Shown here: in pieces, positions 27,454-36,174 of the stretch | How positions within the stretch are numbered: the stretch's first letter is position 1 | Layout: each line of letters opens with the position of its first letter | Assembly: GCA_023957125.1 (NCBI GenBank) | Contig: JAMLHL010000026.1 | Span: 1-54,467, forward strand | Origin: Chitinophagaceae bacterium | Lineage (GTDB): Bacteria; Bacteroidota; Bacteroidia; Chitinophagales; Chitinophagaceae | Direction: 5' to 3' | DNA: 54,467 bases | Position numbers and translations under genes: made by a program | The notes under the pieces: model-generated | The model's input: only the letters and a program-made list of their open reading frames with translations | Databases searched by the model: none | Told to the model about the DNA's origin: nothing

Positions 27454-28509
27454 ATGACGGGTAATACATTAGATACAGCGATAAGTGAACTACTGCGGGC
27501 AGGAACGGTCATTCCGGCTCATCCTTTAGCTTTAACAAAAGAACTTGCTATTGATGAAGCCCGGCAGCGTTTGCTGACAAAATATTATATCCGCAGCGGC
27601 GCCGGTGGCATTGCGGTGGGCGTACATACCACGCAGTTTGAGATCAGGAACAAAGAATTTAATTTGCTGGAGCCGGTTTTCAGAATGGCTGCGGAAGAAA
27701 TAGAAAACCTATCGCCCGGCAGACCGTTTATTAAAGTAGCAGGTATTTGCGGCCCGGTTGAACAGGCGGTGGAAGAAGCTAAGTTGGCGGTAAAATACGG
27801 CTATCACCTGGGGTTGCTCAGCATGGGAGGATTGAATCATCTCTCTGAAGCGGAATTATTGGAAAGGACGCGAATCGTTGCCGGAATTATACCCGTGTTC
27901 GGCTTTTACCTGCAGCCGGCAGTGGGAGGGAGGGTATTGAGCTACGATTTCTGGCTCAACTTTGCCAATATTCCCAATGTACAGGCCATTAAAGTGGCGC
28001 CCTTCAACCGCTACCTGACCCTCGACGTGGTAAGAGCGGTGTGTAATTCCAAACGCTGTGATGACATCACCCTTTACACTGGGAACGATGATAATATTGT
28101 ATTGGATCTGTTAACGCCTTACCGGGTCAGCGTGGGGGGTAAAACCGTAGAGAAAAGATTTGCCGGAGGGCTGCTGGGTCATTGGGCGGTATGGACCAAA
28201 GCAGCGGTAGATTTGCTACAGGAGGTCAAACAATGTCTTCATAATAATTACGATGGGATAGAAAACCTGTTGGTGAAACATGTGGCCGTTACGGATATGA
28301 ACGCCGTTATTTTTGACGCCGCTCATAATTTCCATGGATGTATCCCCGGCATTCACGAGGTGTTGTACCGGCAGGGATTGTTGCATGACACCCGGTGTTT
28401 AAATCCCGAAGAAAAATTGTCGCCCGGACAGGCGGAAGAGATAGACCGGATCTGTGCGCAATACCCGCACCTTACGGATGATGATTTTGTAAAGTCTGTA
28501 ATAGCATGA
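27454..28509 (+). CDS. Dihydrodipicolinate synthase-family aldolase/lyase
   Basis: The 351-aa TIM-barrel protein has a Schiff-base Lys at about residue 180 (VQAIKVAPFNRY). AGGIAVGVHTTQFEIR resembles the pyruvate-binding loop, in a divergent form; the usual GTTGE is absent. Family enzymes include lysine-pathway DHDPS, N-acetylneuraminate lyase and 2-keto-3-deoxy-acid aldolases. With sugar kinase, dehydrogenase and amidohydrolase neighbours, a catabolic aldolase or dehydratase is more likely than lysine biosynthesis. It is about 50 residues longer than standard DHDPS. Its stop overlaps the next start (ATGA). Confidence 0.85.
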   Translation: MTGNTLDTAISELLRAGTVIPAHPLALTKELAIDEARQRLLTKYYIRSGAGGIAVGVHTTQFEIRNKEFNLLEPVFRMAAEEIENLSPGRPFIKVAGICGPVEQAVEEAKLAVKYGYHLGLLSMGGLNHLSEAELLERTRIVAGIIPVFGFYLQPAVGGRVLSYDFWLNFANIPNVQAIKVAPFNRYLTLDVVRAVCNSKRCDDITLYTGNDDNIVLDLLTPYRVSVGGKTVEKRFAGGLLGHWAVWTKAAVDLLQEVKQCLHNNYDGIENLLVKHVAVTDMNAVIFDAAHNFHGCIPGIHEVLYRQGLLHDTRCLNPEEKLSPGQAEEIDRICAQYPHLTDDDFVKSVIA

Positions 28510-29705
28510 CCTTCCGATTAAAAGAAGAGATAAAAAAAATGGCCGGGGATATTCATCCGTCGGTCATAGATAAGCGCCGTTACCTGCACCGGCATCCCGA
28601 GTTGTCTTTTAAGGAGTTTAACACCTCCGCTTTTGTAAAAAACTCGCTGGATGAAATGGATATCCCATGGCAGTCGATTGCCGGAACCGGCGTATTGGCC
28701 GGGATCACGGGAGATATGCCTTCTGACAAAGTGATTGCCTTACGGGCAGATATGGACGCGCTGCCGATCACCGAAGAAAACAAAGTAGATTACACGTCCG
28801 TTAACAAGGGTGTAATGCATGCCTGTGGACATGATGCACACACTTCCTCGTTGTTAGGTACTGCTTTTATCCTGCAAAAACTGAAGCCACATTATGGTGG
28901 AACGATAAAGCTTTTATTTCAACCCGGAGAAGAAATTTTACCGGGTGGAGCAACCCTCATGATAAGAGACGGCGCACTTGAAAATCCACGGCCTGGTGCG
29001 GTGATAGGGCAGCATGTGAGTCCGGCCATTGATGCCGGTATGGTGGGGTTTCGTTCGGGGAAGTTCATGGCCTCTATGGATGAAATCACTTTCCGGGTAT
29101 TCGGCAAAGGCGGACATGGCGCGCAACCCCAGGACAATATAGACCCGGTATTAATTACTTCGCATATTATCGTAGCCTTACAACAGGTCGTCAGCCGGAT
29201 GGCCCATCCCGGATCGCCCACCGTTTTGTCGTTCGGGAAGGTAATTGCCAACGGCGCTATTAATATTATCCCGTCGGAAGTATATGTGGAAGGCACCTTC
29301 CGGGCGATGGAGGAAAAATGGCGCATGAAAGCGCATGAAAATATGATAAAGATGGCCACCGGCATAGCTGAAAGTATGGGAGGCAGGTGCGAGTTTAAAA
29401 TTTCAAAGGGTTATCCCTTTTTGTTGAATCATGAACCGCTGACCGGGGATTTGAAATCGTATGCAGAAGAATACCTGGGCAAAGAAAATGTGCTGGATCT
29501 TGATATCTGGATGGCAGCGGAAGATTTTGCCTATTATTCCCAGGCAGCAAACGCCTGCTTTTACCTGTTGGGGATAAGAGGTAAAGACGGCATGGGCACT
29601 TCTTCATTGCACAGCGCCACCTTCGATATAGAAGAAAGCGCGCTTTCGCTGAGTACGGGTTTGATGGCCTATATCGCACTAAAAAGATTAGGGATTAAAA
29701 TATAG
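28506..29705 (+). CDS. M20-family amidohydrolase (N-acyl amino acid/sugar deacylase type)
   Basis: The 399-aa protein carries the di-metal M20D pattern: HRHPELSFKEF near residues 27-37, ALRADMDALPI near 81-91, MHACGHDAH (residues 104-112, with the bridging Cys/His set) and FQPGEE (catalytic Glu about 143). The dimerisation insert follows (VFGKGGHGAQP). Relatives cleave N-acyl amino acids, hippurate or indole-acetyl conjugates. Here it is the last gene of a tight operon, so it probably removes an N-acyl group from the pathway compound. Convergent with the SGNH hydrolase gene 17 nt away. Confidence 0.92.
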   Translation: MTFRLKEEIKKMAGDIHPSVIDKRRYLHRHPELSFKEFNTSAFVKNSLDEMDIPWQSIAGTGVLAGITGDMPSDKVIALRADMDALPITEENKVDYTSVNKGVMHACGHDAHTSSLLGTAFILQKLKPHYGGTIKLLFQPGEEILPGGATLMIRDGALENPRPGAVIGQHVSPAIDAGMVGFRSGKFMASMDEITFRVFGKGGHGAQPQDNIDPVLITSHIIVALQQVVSRMAHPGSPTVLSFGKVIANGAINIIPSEVYVEGTFRAMEEKWRMKAHENMIKMATGIAESMGGRCEFKISKGYPFLLNHEPLTGDLKSYAEEYLGKENVLDLDIWMAAEDFAYYSQAANACFYLLGIRGKDGMGTSSLHSATFDIEESALSLSTGLMAYIALKRLGIKI

Positions 29706-29722
29706 GAAAGCCTTCTTGTGGC

Positions 29723-31099
29723 TTAATCCGCCAATCGTTCTATGGAATAAGAATGACCAACGGGAACAGATAGTTGCCGGATGGTTTGCAGTAATGTGGC
29801 CGAGGTGGAGATCATGTCTTTTTCTTTAGGTTTATGGGTCAGGTAGGTTGAAAAAAGCTCCTTTAGTTTTTTATGGGTTCGTACGTCCTTTGTTTCTTTC
29901 AGAATTTTTTCGAAAGTATTTTGAACCTCGTTTAAGGTTGCATGATGTTCAAAATGATTAATGTATTTGTATTGCACATAAGCGAGCATCCTTAAATCGT
30001 ATTCCAGGCTCCAGAATTTTTCAAAAAAAGATAGAAGATTTCCTGCCTGAAGATATTGGGGTGTATTTTTAAAACGAGAAAGATTGATCCCGTTTTCTAA
30101 ATCCTGATTGGAAAATATGGCGATATTATTTTGATCAATCTTTAGCTGATAGCTTCCTCTTTTCAAGCCATGTATACAAAGAATATCGGCGTTCATTTCA
30201 TCGGAGAAAGAGAATAGGGAATCCACATTTATACCGTCGGGCGCCGGAAAAGGCAGGGATTTACTTAGATGGTTAAAAGAGATGGTGCTCCGACCTGTTC
30301 GCAGCGAATCCACCTTGCCGTTTATCTGCTCCCGGACTTTATTCCGACGCACCTCAACTACCGTTTTGGAAACGAACGGATTTACCGGGATTGTTTTTAG
30401 AAATTGATAGGCCATTGCAAAATTTCCATAGGAACCAACGTGCCGCCGGTCTTCCCCGATGATGGAATATTTAAGACTTTTTTGTTGCAGAACCTGATTG
30501 AGATTATTCAAAATCGTCCAGCAATCCACTACCGGTACTTTGTATTTTTTGGATAGGGTAAAAAGATAGCGTGCGCATTGCTGTAAGGTATCGTTTAGCC
30601 CGTAAGATATCTTCTCCGAAAAGTCTCCGGTCTGATCATAGATCGTAGGCGTTTGCAAAATCACCTTCACCTTATTGTCCGTTAAAATCCTTACCAGGCT
30701 GTCGGCATTCCTGTACCAGTTTAAAACTGCCTCGTGTTTTTTTTTGTCAACATCCGCCTCGTTCTGTCTTTCTTCAAAATAGAATCCACGGTGCAGGTCA
30801 TTTTCCTCTAACATGATTACCGCCCAGGTGGGTTTTTGAGCCAGGATATCGCTTCCCATCCGGTTGATGATGTCATCCGAAAGATCGCCCCCGATGCCTC
30901 CGTTTAAAAATACGATTTCCTGTTGCGGGTAGCGGGTGGCATAAAACAGGTTGAGATAGTGATAATTACCGCCGTTCATAACAATACTGCTGCCGATAAA
31001 AATAATGCGATCGCCGTTTTGAAAAGTGGAAGACTGACAAATACCGGGAGTAGGAAAAAGGAAGAGCAAAGACAGTATCAACAATCCGAAATATTTCAT
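29723..31099 (-). CDS. Secreted SGNH/GDSL-like hydrolase
   Basis: The 458-aa protein has a signal peptide (LLILSLLFLFPTPGICQ). Block I reads IIFIGSSIV, with the nucleophile Ser in GSS in place of GDS. Block II is LNGGIGGD, block III EENDLH and block V DRRHVG with a candidate catalytic His. A helical C-terminal region (about residues 300-458) is not recognised. SGNH enzymes hydrolyse esters, often acetyl groups on polysaccharides. It lies on the opposite strand between the two halves of the LacI-linked sugar cluster, so it is either an inserted gene or a separately expressed surface deacetylase for the same substrate. Confidence 0.8.
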   Translation of the reverse strand: MKYFGLLILSLLFLFPTPGICQSSTFQNGDRIIFIGSSIVMNGGNYHYLNLFYATRYPQQEIVFLNGGIGGDLSDDIINRMGSDILAQKPTWAVIMLEENDLHRGFYFEERQNEADVDKKKHEAVLNWYRNADSLVRILTDNKVKVILQTPTIYDQTGDFSEKISYGLNDTLQQCARYLFTLSKKYKVPVVDCWTILNNLNQVLQQKSLKYSIIGEDRRHVGSYGNFAMAYQFLKTIPVNPFVSKTVVEVRRNKVREQINGKVDSLRTGRSTISFNHLSKSLPFPAPDGINVDSLFSFSDEMNADILCIHGLKRGSYQLKIDQNNIAIFSNQDLENGINLSRFKNTPQYLQAGNLLSFFEKFWSLEYDLRMLAYVQYKYINHFEHHATLNEVQNTFEKILKETKDVRTHKKLKELFSTYLTHKPKEKDMISTSATLLQTIRQLSVPVGHSYSIERLAD

Positions 31100-31206
31100 C
31101 TTCTGAAAAAAAATTAATTAAGATCTGGTGTAACCGGGAGCAGAAAGACAGGGATAAAGTTAGGAAAAACATTTTAGGACGGATAAAGGATTACTATTCT
31201 GTTGCC

Positions 31207-31214
31207 TATCTTTG
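31207..31214 (+). promoter_or_regulatory. -7 box (TATCTTTG) for the dehydrogenase-kinase pair
   Basis: A perfect TAnnTTTG, 39 nt upstream of the ATG at 31254, inside the divergent spacer shared with the SGNH gene. It suggests the dehydrogenase and kinase have their own promoter. Confidence 0.55.
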
Positions 31215-31253
31215 AATCTCTGGAACATTTTGTATTCAAAATCGAAAACAGAC

Positions 31254-32270
31254 ATGAACAAACCCCTGATTGCTATTGTTAATTCAAGCACTTTTGGTAA
31301 ACATTTTGCGGATCATATCAAAACGCTGGAAGCATTTGCCGAATTGAGACACGTTACCGTTCCGGCGGATATTGGCGGAGACGCCCTGGCTGAAAAGATC
31401 AGGGATGTGGATGGTATCATTGCCAGCGTAACCCCCCGTTTCCCGAAGCAAACGCTGGAAAAATGTACCCAATTGATTTTGTTGGCACGCCACGGCATTG
31501 GCTGCGACAATGTGGACCTGGCGGCGGCTACCGAACTGGGGATTGCCGTTTCGCGGGTAAAAGGAGTGGTTGAAAGAGAAGCGGTATCTGAATATGCCAT
31601 TGCCTTATTGATGGCCGCATCGCGACAGGTGCCGCAGGGATTGCTGGCGGTTAAAAACAGCAATTGGGCAGGCCGGTTCCGGATGGTGGGGATGGAATTG
31701 AAAGGAAAAACAATCGGTATTATCGGGTTGGGCAATATTGGATCGCGTAGTGCGGAAATTTTATCCAATGGTTTTAACGCGCGGGTGATAGCGGTAGATC
31801 CTTATATTGATAAAGCAAGATTTAAACAGTTTAATGCGGAAGAGGTCAGTCTTGAAGAGTTGATACGCAGTTCCAATGCTATCCTGTTCCACTGCCCGCT
31901 TACTTCAGAAACCAGCAGGATATTGGGTAAAGCACAATTTGCGGCGATGCAGAAAGGCGCCGTGCTGGTGAATACCTGCCGGGGTGAGTTGGTGGATGAA
32001 GATGCCCTGTATGAAGCATTGCAATACGGTCCTTTAGGCGCTTACGGTACGGATGTAGTGGAAGGCGAACCGGTAGATGGAGATCATCGTTTGGTAAAAC
32101 TGGATAATGTAATTGTTACGCCTCACCTGGGCGGTTATTCCTGGGAGTCGTTGCATGGCATGGGACAAACCTGCGTGGACGATATGGTGGCTGTCTTTCA
32201 ACAGGGTGGCATTGCGGGAGAATTGGCCAACCCGGAAGTGTTACAAAAAGATTTCCGGAAATGGCGTTAA
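31254..32270 (+). CDS. D-2-hydroxyacid dehydrogenase (phosphoglycerate dehydrogenase-like)
   Basis: The protein is 338 aa from the ATG at 31254. The NAD site is GIIGLGNIGSRS (about residues 152-163). Catalytic residues are the Arg in NTCRGELVDEDAL, the Glu in EGEPVD and the His in VTPHLGGYSWES. These enzymes interconvert a D-2-hydroxyacid and a 2-keto acid with NAD(H). In a LacI-linked cluster with an FGGY kinase and a DHDPS-like aldolase, sugar-acid oxidation or reduction is the natural role rather than serine synthesis. Its last 10 nt overlap the kinase gene. Confidence 0.9.
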   Translation: MNKPLIAIVNSSTFGKHFADHIKTLEAFAELRHVTVPADIGGDALAEKIRDVDGIIASVTPRFPKQTLEKCTQLILLARHGIGCDNVDLAAATELGIAVSRVKGVVEREAVSEYAIALLMAASRQVPQGLLAVKNSNWAGRFRMVGMELKGKTIGIIGLGNIGSRSAEILSNGFNARVIAVDPYIDKARFKQFNAEEVSLEELIRSSNAILFHCPLTSETSRILGKAQFAAMQKGAVLVNTCRGELVDEDALYEALQYGPLGAYGTDVVEGEPVDGDHRLVKLDNVIVTPHLGGYSWESLHGMGQTCVDDMVAVFQQGGIAGELANPEVLQKDFRKWR

Positions 32271-33745
32271 CGCTGACTATAGATATGGGCACGACCAACC
32301 TGAAAGTGGGGCTGGTGGATGAAGAGGGTAAAATCCGGTCGTTGCATGTGGCGGCTATTGCCACCGTAAGCAGGGAAGCGGGGACTGCGGAACATGATCC
32401 TGCGGCGCTCCGGAAGCTGGTAATGAGTTTATGTAAAAAAGTATTGAAAGAAAATAACAGGGAGGAAGTAACCTGCCTGGTAGCCTCTACTTACCAGTTT
32501 GGATTGATGCTGCTGGATGAGCAAAGAAAACCGCTTACGGGCATGACCCTGCTGAGTGATATCCGCTCGCAGCACCGTTTTTCAGATTTCGTGGATTTTT
32601 ACAGGGATGTTGACATTTATCATCGCACCGGTTGTCCGCTGATCAGTCAATATGTTTTGCCCCGGTTGTATTATTTCTTACGTGAATATCCAGCCTTATT
32701 AAAAAAGGCAAAATTCTTTACCGACGGGAAATCCTTTTTATTTGAATGGCTGACAGGAGAATGGGCAACGGATATCAGCACTGCCGTGGCCACGCAATTT
32801 TATAATATACAAGAATTTCGCTGGGATCAGGAATTGCTGAGCAGGCTTCATTTGTCTCCGGAGCAGTTTCCGGCGCCGGAGAACGGCACAAAATTCATGG
32901 CGCCGCTAAAGCGGGAAATAGCCAGGGAACTGGGTTTGAACAAAGATGTTCAGGTAGTGTTGGGTGTGTACGACGGGGCCGCGTTGGGAGTAGGGCTCAG
33001 CGGATTGGAACCGCATGTTGGCATTGTAAATCTGGGTACCACCGCGATGCTTCGGGTACCCGGCGCTGTGGCAGTGTGGGATAAAAATGAAAACAAGCGG
33101 ATACAGGCTTATGCGCTCCATGAAAATTTTTTCCTGAACGGCGGAGCGCTTAATAATGCAGCACTCCCGTTGAACTGGATGAAAGACCGGTTGTATGATT
33201 TCGATTTGCAGGATCCGGGTTTATTGCAGATAACTCATGAGCCGCCGTTGATCTGTCTGCCTTATCTCACAGGGGAAAGAGATTCCCTCACGGGACCTTT
33301 TGCCTCGGGGGTATTTTTTGGCGTTCGCCGACATCATGGGCGGATAGATTTTGCCCGCTCCGTATTGGAAGGTGTTGCTTTTTCCATGCGGTATCTTTAT
33401 GAAGCGCTTGCTGAAAACAATTTGCCGGTAAAGGAGATCAGAATGGGAGGGGGCGGCGTAAATATTGAGGCCTGGCCGCAAATCTTTGCCGATGTATTAG
33501 GCGTACCGGTTACGCTGTCGTCCGGGAAGGAAATGGCGCTTGTGGGAAATGCCATGCTGGGTTTTGTAGCCGGCGGAAAATATAAAAGCCTGGATGAAGC
33601 GGCAAGGTATATGCTGAAAGATACCAGGAGAGTGGAACCCGTTGCGGAATCTGTAAAGATCCGGGATCAGCAATATCGCTTTTTTAAAAAACTGAGAGAA
33701 AACCTTGCTCCTTTGTACGAGGAACACAGTGGGTTGGGTTCCTAA
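32261..33745 (+). CDS. FGGY-family carbohydrate kinase
   Basis: The 494-aa protein has the N-terminal phosphate-binding motif TIDMGTTNLKVGLVD (about residues 6-20) and C-terminal FGGY features (RMGGGGVNIEAWPQIFADVL near 390-410, including the ATP-binding glycines). FGGY kinases phosphorylate glycerol, gluconate, xylulose, ribulose, rhamnulose, erythritol and similar polyols or sugar acids; specificity is not readable here. It overlaps the dehydrogenase gene by 10 nt, so the two are translationally coupled. Length is typical. Confidence 0.92.
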   Translation: MALTLTIDMGTTNLKVGLVDEEGKIRSLHVAAIATVSREAGTAEHDPAALRKLVMSLCKKVLKENNREEVTCLVASTYQFGLMLLDEQRKPLTGMTLLSDIRSQHRFSDFVDFYRDVDIYHRTGCPLISQYVLPRLYYFLREYPALLKKAKFFTDGKSFLFEWLTGEWATDISTAVATQFYNIQEFRWDQELLSRLHLSPEQFPAPENGTKFMAPLKREIARELGLNKDVQVVLGVYDGAALGVGLSGLEPHVGIVNLGTTAMLRVPGAVAVWDKNENKRIQAYALHENFFLNGGALNNAALPLNWMKDRLYDFDLQDPGLLQITHEPPLICLPYLTGERDSLTGPFASGVFFGVRRHHGRIDFARSVLEGVAFSMRYLYEALAENNLPVKEIRMGGGGVNIEAWPQIFADVLGVPVTLSSGKEMALVGNAMLGFVAGGKYKSLDEAARYMLKDTRRVEPVAESVKIRDQQYRFFKKLRENLAPLYEEHSGLGS

Positions 33746-33752
33746 TCTTATG

Positions 33753-33870
33753 CGGTTTACGGTCGGTACCGGAGGTCAGACCGTAAACCGGAAAGTCTTT
33801 TTCAAGGCAATCCGGACGCCACGCGCGCCGACCGGGTTGTGGTCGGTACCGGAGGTCAGACCATAACCCG
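33753..33870. repeat. Two 80-bp-spaced hairpins with identical loops
   Basis: Hairpin 1 pairs 33753-33764 with 33779-33790 (12 bp, perfect). Hairpin 2 pairs 33833-33844 with 33859-33870 (12 bp with one G-T wobble). Both enclose the same 14-nt loop GGTACCGGAGGTCA and both are followed by a CTTTTTC run. The outer stems differ (CGGTTTAC versus CGGGTTGT) but stay paired, as expected for a conserved structure. They lie just after the kinase stop and may act as tandem terminators or be copies of a dispersed repeat. Confidence 0.75.
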
Positions 33871-34319
33871 GGGAAATCTTTTTCAGACAACCCGGTCAGA
33901 TCGCGAACTTTTCCTCGTATGGATCCGAAAACGGATTGCCCGGTAAATACGATTATAAGATCTATCTGCTTCTGATAGACCGACTATTTAAAATTACTGA
34001 AATTACGGAAACGTTGGAGTCAATGAATGCGGGTCTGTCATGCATTCATGAGACCTGTTTGAATACCATCCGATCATATAAAATATAAACGGGCAACTGA
34101 TAAATGGCAATCCGGAATGTGCTTTCTACCGGGTAGAATAAATCCGTTAAATATGTCTCGTGCCTACGGCACTCCATGACCTCCGGATATGTTCCCTGTT
34201 TCCGGAAATTCCGGCGTCATAAGATGCAGGCAGTCCTCCGGACTTTATGGATGAAAACCCTGTTTCAGAGGGTATAAAGAAAGAGGCGTCGTCCGGGTCA
34301 TTGTTTGAACCGTTGTAAA
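33871..34319. other. Non-coding region, probable repeat-derived DNA
   Basis: No gene is supported. A near-palindrome at 34032-34055 (GGTCT, CATG, CATG, AGACC) could form a hairpin. From about 34140 a segment including TGCCTACGGCACT resembles dispersed non-coding repeats I associate with Bacteroidota genomes; this is from memory. It ends against the truncated adhesin gene. Confidence 0.4.
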
Positions 34320-35105
34320 TATACCAATCCCGGTATTTTGTAAAGCAACGGATCATTGCGGCGTTCCTTTTGCAGATGCAATATCGGTGGACATACACGA
34401 ACCGGCCACGATTGACCGGGGTCGCGCACCACGATATGCAGCAACCGGCCATTGACCTTAGATGCAGGCGATGGGTTCAGCAGTTATCGGTGGAGCAACG
34501 GGCAAACGGGCAGGTATGTGGAGGCAACGCAGTCCACCGCATACTCGGTGTTGGCTGCAGACGCGTTGGGTTGCATTTCAAAAGATACGATCGAAATAAA
34601 AAATGCATATCCCGCCCCTGCAGTCTTTCTGCCCGCTGATACCGCCATTTGCGCAACGGATCCCTTCACCATACACCCTGTTCAGTCGTTTAGTGCCTAC
34701 CGGTGGAGTACGGGCGCGTCCACTGAAAGCATTACCGTACAAATTCCTGGAACATACCGTTTACAGGTTGAGGATGATCACTGGTGCGCCGGACTGGATT
34801 CTATCCGCATTGTTGCGAAAGACTGCGGCGACCGGTTTTTTGTTCCCAATGCCTTTACCCCTAACAATGATGGTGTTAATGACTCCTTTAAGCCGCTGAT
34901 CAGCGGGCGGGTAAGCGATTATGAGTTTAGCGTATATAATCTTTATGGGCAAATGGTTTTCAGCAGCCGCCGGCCCGGTGAAGGCTGGAACGGGAAGTAC
35001 AGGAACCGGTTTCAAAATGCCGGCACGTATATATGGATAAGCCGGTACAAAACGGGAAACGAAGCGATGCGGCTTGACAGGGGATTGGTTGAGTTGGTGC
35101 GGTAG
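34320..35105 (+). pseudogene. Truncated, frameshifted T9SS adhesin with gliding-motility-type C-terminal domain
   Basis: Bases 34452-35105 read as 217 aa: Ig-like SPRY/Wxxx repeats (FSSYRWSNGQTG and FSAYRWSTGAST) and then FVPNAFTPNNDGVNDSFKP with the CHU_C-type T9SS sorting domain. Upstream coding continues in other frames. 34393-34415 gives ADAISVDIHEPATID; a 1-nt loss near 34415-34430 shifts the frame, and TTICSNRPLTLDAG resumes. A second shift occurs near 34335 (YTNPG, then KATDHCG). No 5' part, start or signal peptide is present. The intact gene would be a large secreted surface protein; this is a relic. Confidence 0.82.
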
Positions 35106-35177
35106 GGGAGGGAGGTGGTATGGGTTACAGGTCACAGGGCATGTGGAGTTAGGAACCAGTCATCAGGAGAGGCATTC

Positions 35178-36110
35178 TCACTTTTTCATATTTTCATATT
35201 CCTTTTCAATATCCCGCTCACTCACCCACTCTTTATAAAGCACTCTCCAATTTATTGAATATTTTTTCCCTACTTCAAAATGGGGTAAAAGATAATGAAA
35301 ATCCCATGCCGGTTGTCCTTCTCCTGCGCCGTCCGGCGACTGGGAAAATCTGAAAACTCCTTCTTTGGGCTTAGGAAATAGGTAACCAAAAACCATGCTA
35401 TGGAACCTGCCGTAATAGAAAGGTTTCTCAAACCGGCAGGCAGAGATTTCTTTAGCAAGAACGACATTGAAATCAGGAGCCATATAGAAATGGGCGGTAT
35501 CATCCAGGGCGGCATGGGTACCGTTTTTACCGTGTTGATCCGTAAACAGATATTTCCAATGGGAAGTGTCGTCACCTGGTTGCTTTCCCTTTAAATAAAT
35601 CCCTAAGATTTCCGGCTGGTAGATATAAGAGGCCCAGAAAAAACCAATATACCCGTGTTTGAACATTTCCGCGTCATGTACGACAAAACTAAATTCAACG
35701 TCAAGATAATGTGGGGCAACCATTTTAAAGCGCGTCCAGCTTTCAACGTTAGTGGCGCCGGTACGCGGCTGATACAATTCTACTTTTGAACCCGATAATT
35801 TCCTGATTTTCATCGGTTGCTTTCTCGGCTCAAATAAAGAAACTAAAGAATCGCCACCAAAGATGTGTTCCAGATTCACCCCTGCGAAGGAAGGTACGAA
35901 AAGTGATGAGTCCTGTTTTTTATGATAGAGTTCTGCAATCCCGTTATAACCTTTGTAGTGATGTTCGCCATATTTACTGTTGTCAGCAAAAACAGCTTTC
36001 AGATCCCCTTTCTTGAGGGTTACGGTAGGTTGCGCCCGGGTAGCTGCAAAAAATAATGCTGAAAGGAGGCAAAGAAATATTCTGTTGGCAGACAAGCGTA
36101 CGACAAGCAT
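35178..36110 (-). CDS. Exported protein of unknown function
   Basis: The 310-aa protein has a signal peptide (IFLCLLSALFFAATRAQ). The mature part alternates aromatic strands (NGIAELYHKKQDSSLFVPSF, YLDVEFSFVVHD, YIGFFWASYIYQPEILGIYL), suggesting a beta-sandwich or mutarotase-like fold, though I recognise no named family. It ends in a Lys/Glu-rich helix. It stands alone, 72 nt from the adhesin relic and 64 nt from the cold-shock-domain gene, both on separate transcripts or weakly linked. Confidence 0.7.
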   Translation of the reverse strand: MLVVRLSANRIFLCLLSALFFAATRAQPTVTLKKGDLKAVFADNSKYGEHHYKGYNGIAELYHKKQDSSLFVPSFAGVNLEHIFGGDSLVSLFEPRKQPMKIRKLSGSKVELYQPRTGATNVESWTRFKMVAPHYLDVEFSFVVHDAEMFKHGYIGFFWASYIYQPEILGIYLKGKQPGDDTSHWKYLFTDQHGKNGTHAALDDTAHFYMAPDFNVVLAKEISACRFEKPFYYGRFHSMVFGYLFPKPKEGVFRFSQSPDGAGEGQPAWDFHYLLPHFEVGKKYSINWRVLYKEWVSERDIEKEYENMKK

Positions 36111-36174
36111 TTTGATTTCAATCGGTTTTACATTTTTGTCCGGGTAGCCACACTCTCATGTGCAAAAAAAATTA

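Noticed and set aside
27454..28509. Lysine biosynthesis dapA
   Set aside because: The Schiff-base Lys is present but the pyruvate loop GTTGE is absent and neighbours are catabolic.
29706..29725. Terminator AAGCC/GGCTT between the M20 and SGNH genes
   Set aside because: Only 5 bp of stem and no T-run; too weak to call.
33684..33890. 68-aa minus-strand protein with internal repeat
   Set aside because: Its repetition is the two hairpin units read in one frame, not a protein repeat.
34147..34452. 101-aa minus-strand protein
   Set aside because: It overlaps the adhesin relic and repeat-like DNA; no start context or family features.
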